Virus record (IMG/VR): IMGVR_UViG_3300026367_000106
Location: 1-29,847 of that record
Strand: one strand, 5' to 3'
DNA length: 29,847 nucleotides
Source of the DNA: a virus
In this document: piece after piece, positions 23,218 to 29,439 of the stretch
How the letters are laid out: every line of letters begins with the position of its first letter
Numbering within the stretch: position 1 is the first letter of the stretch
Program-made: the position numbers and the translations under genes
The notes under the pieces: model-generated
The model's database searches: none
What the model was told of the DNA's origin: nothing
What the model saw: only the letters and a program-made list of their open reading frames with translations

Positions 23218-23232
23218 CGTGAAATTGTAACA
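23218..23232 (-). promoter_or_regulatory. Leaderless-type promoter of the ATPase operon
   Basis: Minus strand: TGT TACAAT (23224-23229), six bases, ATG. Confidence 0.6.
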
Positions 23233-23256
23233 GTAAAAGTATGGTGACGGTACTGT

Positions 23257-23386
23257 CCGCAATACTGTCCGTTCAAGCGAGCTTAGCGAGTGCGTGACCC
23301 AAGCAGCTTTTCCCTGTGGGCCTGTGTCTCTGATAAGAGAAAAAGAAGGTTGGGTCACGCGCTTGCGCGGGCGGACAGTATTGCGG
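23257..23386. repeat. Long segmented inverted repeat, candidate origin or oriT
   Basis: A 15-base arm (CCGCAATACTGTCCG, 23257-23271) matches its exact reverse complement at 23372-23386; an 11-base inner arm (GCGTGACCCAA, 23292-23302) matches 23350-23360; a CAAGC segment between them is also mirrored. The centre of about 47 bases contains a smaller hairpin (CTC/GAG). ACTGTCCG also occurs as a direct repeat (23252 and 23264). The surrounding gene-free stretch 23233-23676 has G-rich runs and a CCGG-CTAAAA-CCGG hairpin (about 23417-23430) but no gene. Confidence 0.7.
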
Positions 23387-23676
23387 AATGGTTAGGTATG
23401 AGTTGATATGTGTAACCGGCTAAAACCGGAATAAATATTCAAACAGGGCAGATGGGGAAATGTGGCTTGGTTTGAATGGATAGTGTGGTAATATTTGGGG
23501 TAGTAGATGGTGTGTTATCAGGGGATGATACGTTAGGTAAGAACCACACAAAGCGGTGCGCGTAAAAATAAGTACAACCCTTGTCCGCTGAGTAAAGACT
23601 TTGTAAAACTTAGAGTACTGGAAAGTATAGGGGCGTTACGAACTTACTTCCCTGAAAGCCCATCATCAAATAGCAT

Positions 23677-23763
23677 TACCGGTTAACTCAGGGGTAGAGT
23701 AGCCGACCACCGAGTTTAATCGGTGGTATCGGAAAGTCGCAGGTTCGAGTCCTGTACCGGTTG
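23677..23763 (+). tRNA. tRNA-like gene with enlarged anticodon arm
   Basis: Acceptor TACCGGT pairs with ACCGGTT (six of seven pairs), D arm ACTC-AGGGGTA-GAGT and T arm GCAGG-TTCGAGT-CCTGT are canonical. The anticodon region is not: CCGA/TCGG followed by CCACCGA/TCGGTGG gives an 11-bp hairpin with a TA bulge and a 6-base loop GTTTAA (or 8-base AGTTTAAT if the closing pair opens). No standard 5+7 anticodon arm fits, and no CCA is encoded. It may be a degenerate tRNA or a tRNA-derived RNA. Confidence 0.55.
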
Positions 23764-23768
23764 CAAAT

Positions 23769-23839
23769 GTAGAGATAGACCAATGGTAGGTCACTAGGCT
23801 CATAATCTAGGGTTGGCAGTTCGATTCTGTCTCTCTGCA
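23769..23839 (+). tRNA. tRNA-Met (CAT), elongator or Ile2 type
   Basis: Full cloverleaf: acceptor GTAGAGA/TCTCTGC (one G-T), D arm GACC/GGTC, anticodon arm CTAGG-CTCATAA-TCTAG with CAT, T arm GGCAG-TTCGATT-CTGTC, discriminator A, no CCA. The G1-C72 pair argues against an initiator; CAT could also be read as Ile2 after lysidine modification. Five bases after the tRNA-like gene, same strand. Confidence 0.85.
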
Positions 23840-23863
23840 CAATGTCGTACTGTCGCCAGCAAA

Positions 23864-24643
23864 CTAGTTGAGGTAATCGCAACCGATGAAATTCTGGCTA
23901 TTCTTCCACGAATAAAGTGTTTTGCCTTCGTCCAAGTCTGAACAGCTGATAAGGTCTTGCCCTTCCTTGTTCATAATAATCTTACTGGTCTCATGCTCCC
24001 AAAGAGAACCGTACCTCTTTGAACCAATAAACTTACTACTGTTCACTACGCCACAGATACCACTTGGTGTGCTTTCGACGGCCCAGAGCCATTCGCTGAC
24101 CCTCACATACGTCTGGCTGTACTTGTTCACAGATGTCTGGCAAGAGCGTGTCTCTTGCTCATGCATATTTATAAAAACTGTTTCAAGGTTCTTAAAATTT
24201 GGATCACTACAAAATGCAGTAGCATCCGATGCAAAGCGTTTCATATCTGACTGAGCTTGTATGGGAGAATTTTGGAAGTTTGTAATAGCTTTCCTCAAGT
24301 CTTCTTCGGTAGTAATTGCTGTGACAGCTGCTGCGTCGCCGTCTATTATCGCTCGAAGATGTTCAGAGGCGGAACACATAGTGCCTTGTAAATCTGTGTC
24401 ACTTTCAAACTCAGCTTTGAGCTGGGACATTGCCTCAGCAAGCCCTTCTGGCTTTGATTTCTTACTCAGAAGCACTTGGACAAACTCGCATGAAATACGG
24501 TTTGCATAGTTAGCTATCGGTATACACTCATAGTTGAGAATATCAGTCGATATGTTGCCAATGATGGTACCTGAGATGGGTTGGGCAGTTGCGTTGTTGC
24601 CAATGAGTATTAAAAAGGAAATACCTAAATAACCGAACTTCAC
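23864..24643 (-). CDS. Secreted protein with Cys-rich C-terminal region (259 aa)
   Basis: GTG start, fixed by AGGAGGT six bases upstream. Signal peptide VKFGYLGISFLILIGNNATAQ with likely cleavage after ATAQ. Mature part includes YECIPIANYANRISCEFV, a helical middle, and a C-terminal module WLWAVESTPSGICGV, ISCSDLDEGKTLYSWKNSQNF and GCDYLN. That ending is like secreted proteins I associate with Rhodobacterales (recollection, not checked). Likely periplasmic cargo acquired near the integrase. Confidence 0.65.
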   Translation of the reverse strand: MKFGYLGISFLILIGNNATAQPISGTIIGNISTDILNYECIPIANYANRISCEFVQVLLSKKSKPEGLAEAMSQLKAEFESDTDLQGTMCSASEHLRAIIDGDAAAVTAITTEEDLRKAITNFQNSPIQAQSDMKRFASDATAFCSDPNFKNLETVFINMHEQETRSCQTSVNKYSQTYVRVSEWLWAVESTPSGICGVVNSSKFIGSKRYGSLWEHETSKIIMNKEGQDLISCSDLDEGKTLYSWKNSQNFIGCDYLN

Positions 24644-24666
24644 AGACTGACCTCCTATCTGCTGAA

Positions 24667-24690
24667 AAAGGGAGGCGACAATATGTCCCC
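24667..24690 (-). terminator. Hairpin between the H-NS-like and secreted-protein genes
   Basis: Minus strand: GACA-TAT-TGTC core with outer GG/CC, followed by TCCCTTTTTC. Possible terminator or attenuator. Confidence 0.45.
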
Positions 24691-24702
24691 TACCCTTTAA
24701 AT

Positions 24703-25080
24703 TCACCCCTGAGCCGTGTAGTGTCCATTCTCGGTAGTAATCTCATCTGACTTCTTCAAAGCCGCCACTGCGTTGCTCACACTGGTCTGAGCCTTGTCAT
24801 CAGTGGCCTGCATAGCTGCCAGCAAGTCCCCACGACTAATACCGTTGGGGTGCTTTTTAATCTCAGCCAAGACCCCTACCCGAATGCCTGAGCGACGTTT
24901 GGTAGTGGTACGTGTACCTTTGGTGCCGTCTGACAACTGGTAGTTGAAGCCAAGGGCGTTCAGCGCGGTGATGGCTGAGTTGACTTTGGCCATAGCCGAC
25001 TTCTTCTCATCTTCAATGAGTTGAGACTTCTTGGCCTGTAGGTCGGCGATCTGTTTATCAATATCTGAAAGGGCAGTCAT
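24703..25080 (-). CDS. H-NS-like coiled coil joined to a winged helix (125 aa)
   Basis: The ATG at 25080 has AGGAGAA seven bases upstream, so an earlier in-frame ATG is rejected. Residues 1-45 (DIDKQIADLQAKKSQLIEDEKK) form a coiled coil like the oligomerisation part of H-NS proteins. Residues 60-125 (RTTTKRRSGIRVGVLAEIKK, GISRGDLLAAMQ, SVSNAVAALKKSDEI) look like a winged helix with a basic hinge. Probably a DNA-binding silencer or regulator. Adjacent to int and xis. Confidence 0.6.
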   Translation of the reverse strand: MTALSDIDKQIADLQAKKSQLIEDEKKSAMAKVNSAITALNALGFNYQLSDGTKGTRTTTKRRSGIRVGVLAEIKKHPNGISRGDLLAAMQATDDKAQTSVSNAVAALKKSDEITTENGHYTAQG

Positions 25081-25147
25081 GGTTGTTCTCCTGTGTGATA
25101 GGTACCATGTAATACTATCGGCAAGTGATACCAATACCCTAAATAAA

Positions 25148-25177
25148 AAAGGGGCCAATGACTAGCACTGGCCCCTC
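25148..25177 (-). terminator. Rho-independent terminator after the excisionase
   Basis: Minus strand: GGGGCCA and TGGCCCC stem with an 11-base loop followed by six T. A second hairpin, CTCCTA/TAGGAG (25179-25200), overlaps the stop region. Confidence 0.85.
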
Positions 25178-25192
25178 CGCTCCTAGTTATTA

Positions 25193-25396
25193 TTAGGAGC
25201 TGTCGCGGTCGTTAATACGCTTCGCAATCCAATCGTCTATCTCGCTTTCAACCCAGGCCACTCTACCTTGACCTAAGCGCACCGGTTTAGGAAAACCTAT
25301 ATGCCTGTACGATGGGTCGTTGGTATAGCGGTCTATTTGAGCACGAGACAAAGACAACTTTTCACAGACTTGCTTCTTCGATATTAACTTAGCCAT
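25193..25396 (-). CDS. AlpA-like excisionase/regulator (67 aa)
   Basis: MAKLISKKQVCEKLSLSRAQ, IDRYTNDP, GFPKPVRLGQGRVAWVESEI, DDWIAKRI: the AlpA pattern of a MerR-like helix-turn-helix, FPxPxRLG and WxxxEIDxWI. GGAG nine bases before the ATG selects this start over one 39 bases upstream. It follows the integrase gene in the same direction, giving an int-xis unit. Confidence 0.85.
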   Translation of the reverse strand: MAKLISKKQVCEKLSLSRAQIDRYTNDPSYRHIGFPKPVRLGQGRVAWVESEIDDWIAKRINDRDSS

Positions 25397-25435
25397 CCGA
25401 ACATACTCCGTATTGGGAGCTAGTCCGGACGTCAC

Positions 25436-26557
25436 TCAGGTTACGTTATACCCCTGGGCAACTATAGTGTGGACGTGTTTTTCGTATTTTTCAACAGCCA
25501 AGCGCATTTCAGATACATAGTCATATCGGTTATAAATCCCTTGTACGCCACCAAACGTGCCGGAAACGTGGTTCAAGAGCTTCTCAGTCACATGTATCGG
25601 GGTACCTAACTGCGCATGGGTAGAAGCGAATGTGCGCCTGAGGTCATGGATGCGGTATGGCTTAATCTCCAGGCCTTCATCAAAGCGTTTTTTCGAGTTA
25701 CCCCAGCTTGAAAAAATTACCTCACGGGGACTGATAAACATCTGTTTTGGCAACGGTTTTAGTAGCTCCAACACTGTCTTTGATAGCGGTAGTGTATGAG
25801 GGTGGCTGTTCTTTGTGTGGGTGCCTGGAATGACCAGCACGTCTCCTGTTATCCAGTCGCGGTGTAGGTGGGAAACTTCACTGCGCCTGAGGCCCGTGTG
25901 AATGAGTAACTGCATCAGAAGGCCAAAGGGACGCCTAAAAGTAAGCGCGTGATTGTAAATCAACTTCAATTCGGCATCAGACAGGACCCGTTCACGTGGG
26001 GGAGTGGCGTTTGTGGGGGCAATGCGATCCAGTGGAGAATTGTCGATATAGCCCTGCTTTACACACCAGTTAAAATACACACGAGCGGCGACAAAGGCGT
26101 GATGGCGTTCGGACGGTACGGCCTTTAGTAAGTCTAGTCGCTCAATGATGTCAGCCTTGCCGATAGATGCTAAGGACTTACTGCCAAAATTGAAGTGTCT
26201 TTTAAGGATACGCCGGTAGTCTGAAACGGTGCGCGGTTTATTACGGCCTGTGCAGTCATCTAGGAAGCTCTCAGACGCAACAGAATGACTTGTGGCCGGT
26301 CTTTCCAGTGGATTGGATGAATGGGTAACTGCCAGGCGCTTGGCTTCTTGGCGGGCAGTTTTGAGCGATACAGCTGGGTACTTGCCGATGGTCTTGTACG
26401 AGCGCCTTTTGCCTAGGACTGCGACAAAGGTTTTACTTCCGCCCTGGGACACCCTGACACCAAAGCCAGACTGTGACGCATCAAAGTACGTTTGCTGTCC
26501 TTTCTCTGGTAGAGGGAGGTTGCGGATGGTGATGTCGGTAAGTGCAATCTTAGCCAC
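25436..26557 (-). CDS. int: Tyrosine integrase, P4-like (DUF4102 N-terminus)
   Basis: 373 aa. N-terminal region with DITIRNLPLP, TYFDASQSGFGVRVSQGGSK and TIGKYPAVSLKTARQEAKRL is the arm-binding domain of P4-type integrases. Catalytic domain: HTGLRRSE (Arg), HTKNSHPHTLPL, HDLRRTFAS (His/Arg), LNHVSGTFGGVQGIYNRY (His and nucleophile Tyr). GTG start with GAGG seven bases upstream. It is next to the tRNA-Cys 3' fragment, the expected position for an integrase acting at that site. Confidence 0.92.
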   Translation of the reverse strand: MAKIALTDITIRNLPLPEKGQQTYFDASQSGFGVRVSQGGSKTFVAVLGKRRSYKTIGKYPAVSLKTARQEAKRLAVTHSSNPLERPATSHSVASESFLDDCTGRNKPRTVSDYRRILKRHFNFGSKSLASIGKADIIERLDLLKAVPSERHHAFVAARVYFNWCVKQGYIDNSPLDRIAPTNATPPRERVLSDAELKLIYNHALTFRRPFGLLMQLLIHTGLRRSEVSHLHRDWITGDVLVIPGTHTKNSHPHTLPLSKTVLELLKPLPKQMFISPREVIFSSWGNSKKRFDEGLEIKPYRIHDLRRTFASTHAQLGTPIHVTEKLLNHVSGTFGGVQGIYNRYDYVSEMRLAVEKYEKHVHTIVAQGYNVT

Positions 26558-26682
26558 TTCTTAGCCTCACAAATAGGGTGCGCTGTAGTGGTTTGTATGG
26601 TCAAAGTGAGGAGTAGACAATCCCATATATCCTGTATTTATTGGGTATTTGAGCATGTATGAGATATTATGCAACACAAGTT

Positions 26683-26732
26683 CACGGATTGCAAATCCGC
26701 GTATATCGGTTCGATTCCGATACTCGCCTCCA
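26683..26732 (+). other. 3' fragment of tRNA-Cys, candidate attachment site
   Basis: The anticodon arm (ACGGA-TTGCAAA-TCCGC, anticodon GCA), T arm (ATCGG-TTCGATT-CCGAT), acceptor 3' strand ACTCGCC, discriminator T and CCA are present. No matching 5' GGCGAGT strand or D arm lies upstream. This is what remains at one junction after integration into a tRNA gene; the repaired tRNA should lie at the other end of the element, left of the window. The opposite reading, a tRNA broken by other means, is less likely. Confidence 0.7.
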
Positions 26733-26749
26733 TTGTTTTCAGTGACTTA

Positions 26750-26779
26750 GCAGATTGAGCGTTCGCAGATTGAGCGTTC
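26750..26779. repeat. Perfect tandem 15-bp repeat (two copies)
   Basis: GCAGATTGAGCGTTC occurs twice head to tail between the tRNA fragment and the second integrase. Could be an integrase arm site or a simple duplication. Confidence 0.7.
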
Positions 26780-26815
26780 ATAGGGTATCAGTTTCATGTT
26801 CTGTGCGTGTTCTGT

Positions 26816-27808
26816 TCACTTGCGTTTCGCCGCCGCTTGGCGCGCCCGCATTATCTGTCTGGCCTCCCCTGCATATTTGATAATCATCGCTTTTGACGTG
26901 TGACCGCTGTAGCTGGCGATTTCATCATCAGTGCATTTGGCCCATGCCAATTCCATCACGCCGCGATAGCGCAGAGCGTGTTGATCGAAAGCCATCAGGC
27001 CCAGCCGCTTGCGTTCTGCCAGCATAACCTTTGCAATCGCGTGATAGTCCATCGCAGAGCCATCAGCGCGGGTCAGAATGTGACGTGCAGGGTGTGGCGC
27101 GAATCCCAAGTCAGCCTTGGCCTTATTCAAGGCGCTCCTGAGCGCCTCAGTGCAGGGCAGCGACAGCGGCTTGTCTGTCTTGTTCTGGCGCAGCTTGAGC
27201 GTATCACCATCATAATCGCCCCATGTGAAGCCGATCCAGTCACCCGGACGCTGGACGCTGCCGACACCGATTTCAAACATGAGCAACGGTTCGGCCATGC
27301 CCTCAGCGCGGATCAGATCGACGGCCCAATCGGCCCATGGCAAGTGCGGTTTCTGGCGGTCCTTGGGAACCTTGAGCGGTTCAATATTAATCGCCGGATT
27401 GTCTTTGCGCCATCTTTTGCGGATTGCCAGCTTGGACAACATGCTAATCGCGGTCGGAATGTAATTTGCAAACCGGACGCGGTGGCGGTTCTTTTCCATC
27501 GCCTCATAGACGTCAGCTTGGATCAGGCGCGAAACGTCCGCAGCGCCGATCTTTTCCTCAAAATATGTGAAAATAGGTTCAAGGTCTTTGCGGTAGCGCG
27601 GTGAAAAGTTTGCCCATTTGTCGCCTTGGCGCATGGCTGTAATCAGTGCCGTCCATGAGGTTTTGGCCTCAGCACGTTTGCCGCTCAGTATCTCCCAATA
27701 TTGGCGGTCAAATTCAGCCGTTCCCTGTTCTGCCGTGATACGGGTCAGCTTGCCTTTGATCCGCATATAGATACGGCCTGAGGGATGCTTCCAAAGATAT
27801 TTCTTCAC
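26816..27808 (-). CDS. int: Second tyrosine integrase (330 aa)
   Basis: GTG start with GGAGGTG five bases upstream, overlapping the stop of the excisionase-like gene as GTGA. N-terminal KKYLWKHPSGRIYMRIKGK, core-binding domain SWTALITAMRQGDKWANFSP, and catalytic residues in VQRPGDWIGFTWGDYDG (Arg), QNKTDKPLSLP (Lys), QHALRYRGVMELA (His/Arg) and YSGHTSKAMIIKYAG (His, Tyr). Different subfamily from the P4-like integrase. It belongs to a distinct element sharing the tRNA-Cys site. Confidence 0.9.
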   Translation of the reverse strand: MKKYLWKHPSGRIYMRIKGKLTRITAEQGTAEFDRQYWEILSGKRAEAKTSWTALITAMRQGDKWANFSPRYRKDLEPIFTYFEEKIGAADVSRLIQADVYEAMEKNRHRVRFANYIPTAISMLSKLAIRKRWRKDNPAINIEPLKVPKDRQKPHLPWADWAVDLIRAEGMAEPLLMFEIGVGSVQRPGDWIGFTWGDYDGDTLKLRQNKTDKPLSLPCTEALRSALNKAKADLGFAPHPARHILTRADGSAMDYHAIAKVMLAERKRLGLMAFDQHALRYRGVMELAWAKCTDDEIASYSGHTSKAMIIKYAGEARQIMRARQAAAKRK

Positions 27809-28014
27809 CAGTTCACCTCCCCCATACCGTCCGCAGCATCGCCGCGCATTATCGCCTGTAATTGCTCGACGTCCCAACGCTCCAAGCCGCCCGTATTGAG
27901 CGGCTTAGGCAGAACACCATCATTCACCAGCCCGCGAAACTCCGCAGGGTTCATGTCCAGAAGAGCAGCAGCGTTGCGGTCATTGGCAAAGAGGAGGTGC
28001 GGACGTTTTGCCAT
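27805..28014 (-). CDS. Excisionase-like protein (69 aa)
   Basis: NAAALLDMNPAEFRGLVNDGVLPKPL followed by RWDVEQLQAIMRG is the pattern of small MerR/Xis-type DNA-binding proteins in integrase operons. Its ATG overlaps the stop of the 201-aa gene (TAATG) and its end overlaps the integrase start. Confidence 0.75.
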   Translation of the reverse strand: MAKRPHLLFANDRNAAALLDMNPAEFRGLVNDGVLPKPLNTGGLERWDVEQLQAIMRGDAADGMGEVNW

Positions 28015-28619
28015 TAGTCAGTCAGCGCCTTGCGCAAGTTGACGACGATGAAGCAATCAGAATCATCAGGATCAAATTTGACTGTTTCACCCCACTCCAC
28101 AAACCACTTCCATTCATCGCCTGACTTTGCGACCGACAGCCAGCCATTGCCCTTGCCGGACGCGGCGTTGAATATTGATTCGTATGTACTCAGATCGCGC
28201 CATTCCACAGCGCCTAAGTCTGGCGCATCCAAGCCTTCTTGCCAGCCATCAGGCAAGACAAGTCCAGCCATGTCAGCCATTTCAATGACGGCCTCGCCAC
28301 GGAAGCCGTCTTTTAGAAAGCCACTGATACGTGCCGCCATTATAGCGCGTAGAGTTTCCTCATGTGTATCAAAGCCAAGCTGAGAGCGAACCGACAGCAA
28401 ACCCCTGATCCATGTGGCCAAGAGTTTCAGAATGTCGGTGCCAATGCCCCAGTCTTGATACAGCGGTACAATCGCCCGCAGCGTCAAAACCTCCTCGTGA
28501 GAAAACACATTGTTGCGCCCCTCAGTCTCTTCAGGAACAGCAACACCTTCGCGCAGCCACACAATCATCGTGTTGCGCTCGATGCCAACCATCTTTGTAA
28601 ATTTTCCTGTTGAGTACAT
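28014..28619 (-). CDS. MerR-like regulator with unknown C-terminal region (201 aa)
   Basis: N-terminal FTKMVGIERNTMIVWLREGV and NNVFSHEEVLTLRAIVPL make a MerR-type winged helix. The remaining 130 residues (GFLKDGFRGEAVIEMADMAG, GNGWLSVAKSGDEWKWFVEW) may form a separate domain. First gene of the operon with excisionase-like protein and integrase, so probably the regulator of excision. Confidence 0.65.
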   Translation of the reverse strand: MYSTGKFTKMVGIERNTMIVWLREGVAVPEETEGRNNVFSHEEVLTLRAIVPLYQDWGIGTDILKLLATWIRGLLSVRSQLGFDTHEETLRAIMAARISGFLKDGFRGEAVIEMADMAGLVLPDGWQEGLDAPDLGAVEWRDLSTYESIFNAASGKGNGWLSVAKSGDEWKWFVEWGETVKFDPDDSDCFIVVNLRKALTD

Positions 28620-28695
28620 TGCCCGTTCCGCCTGTTTGAGTTTTCACCATTAATGGCACAATACAGAGTGAAATTTAAAGTTGCAACTAATAGTT

Positions 28696-28905
28696 TCAAA
28701 GAGCAGGTGTTAACCTCTCTAACGCCTCTATTTCGTCAATCAGTTCACCCATCATCTTTTCCGCGACTTCGAGCGTCCGCTCGATACCATCATCCCCATT
28801 CCATTCTGTAATCGTCGACATAGGATCGCAGGCCAGTATGCAGGTGCGCAGGATGCCGTTGATCTGGTACGCCTTACCGCTTGCCGCGCGTGTTGGATCA
28901 ATCAT
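28696..28905 (-). CDS. Hypothetical protein (69 aa)
   Basis: Begins MIDPTRAASGKAYQINGILRTC, ends with a helical acidic part (AEKMMGELIDEIEALERL). ATG overlaps the 72-aa gene stop (ATGA), so the two are one operon. Unknown. Confidence 0.55.
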   Translation of the reverse strand: MIDPTRAASGKAYQINGILRTCILACDPMSTITEWNGDDGIERTLEVAEKMMGELIDEIEALERLTPAL

Positions 28906-29120
28906 GCCTTGGCCTCCTTTACGCCGTCCAGATCATCGGAAAGCCGCCGTGCAAGCGCATACGCAGCAGAAACAACAGAGGTCATTGCGTTGGTGTGGCC
29001 TTCGTTATCCAGCAGGTCGATAGCTTCCAGCAGGCCCATCGGGATCACCGCATCAGTCTGGCAATCTTTTAGGCTTGGACGTGCGGGGTTGTTCGCCGGG
29101 GTGGCGTTATTATCGGTCAT
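28902..29120 (-). CDS. Hypothetical protein (72 aa)
   Basis: MTDNNATPANNPARPSLKDC, then MGLLEAIDLLDNEGHTNAMT, then a helical end. ATG at 29120 has GGAG nine bases upstream; the GTG two codons earlier is too close to it. It is divergent from the XRE gene and shares the operator region 29150-29200. Confidence 0.55.
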   Translation of the reverse strand: MTDNNATPANNPARPSLKDCQTDAVIPMGLLEAIDLLDNEGHTNAMTSVVSAAYALARRLSDDLDGVKEAKA

Positions 29121-29147
29121 TGTCACAATCTCCAGTTTAGGTTATTG

Positions 29148-29201
29148 ATAGATATTCTATCTCATAGGGCCAGACATAGTGTCAATAGAAATTCTATCAA
29201 T
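29148..29201. promoter_or_regulatory. Divergent operator with two TTCTATC dyads
   Basis: GATAGA-TAT-TCTATC (29147-29161) and ATAGAA-A-TTCTAT (about 29185-29197) are related palindromes between and within the divergent genes. The second lies within the first codons of the XRE gene, so the regulator may repress itself. Confidence 0.55.
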
Positions 29202-29439
29202 ACGCCAAGTCAAAGCGGCCCGTGCGCTTCTAGCATGGTCGCAACATGACCTTGCTTTGCAGTCCGGTATTTCCTACCCGACGATAGCGCGCTTAGAAAA
29301 AGATGATGGTCAGCTTGGGGGGCGTCCCGCCACCATCGCCGCCATCCGCGATGCCCTCGAACAAGCTGGTGTTGAGTTCATCGCGGAAAATGGTGGTGGC
29401 GCGGGTGTTAGACTTCGTTGCCCCAATCCACCAGCTTAA
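29179..29439 (+). CDS. XRE-family regulator (86 aa)
   Basis: Begins (GTG) SIEILSIRQVKAARALLAWS, helix-turn-helix QHDLALQSGISYPTIARLEKD, then AAIRDALEQAGVEFIAENGG and VRLRCP. A familiar small alphaproteobacterial regulator with the EQAGVEFI end. There is no better in-frame start. Its 3' end is antisense to the portal fragment by about 30 bases. Confidence 0.8.
   Translation: MSIEILSIRQVKAARALLAWSQHDLALQSGISYPTIARLEKDDGQLGGRPATIAAIRDALEQAGVEFIAENGGGAGVRLRCPNPPA

Noticed and set aside
23688-23882. Minus-strand frame of 64 codons across the tRNA genes
   Set aside because: It is antisense to the tRNA-like and tRNA-Met genes and is explained by their sequence.
26640-26732. Complete tRNA-Cys gene
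   Set aside because: No 5' acceptor strand or D arm is found upstream that could pair with ACTCGCC, so only a 3' fragment is called.
26900-27604. Plus-strand frame of 234 codons opposite the second integrase
   Set aside because: Integrase motifs on the minus strand are clear; the opposite frame has no ribosome site or recognisable motif.
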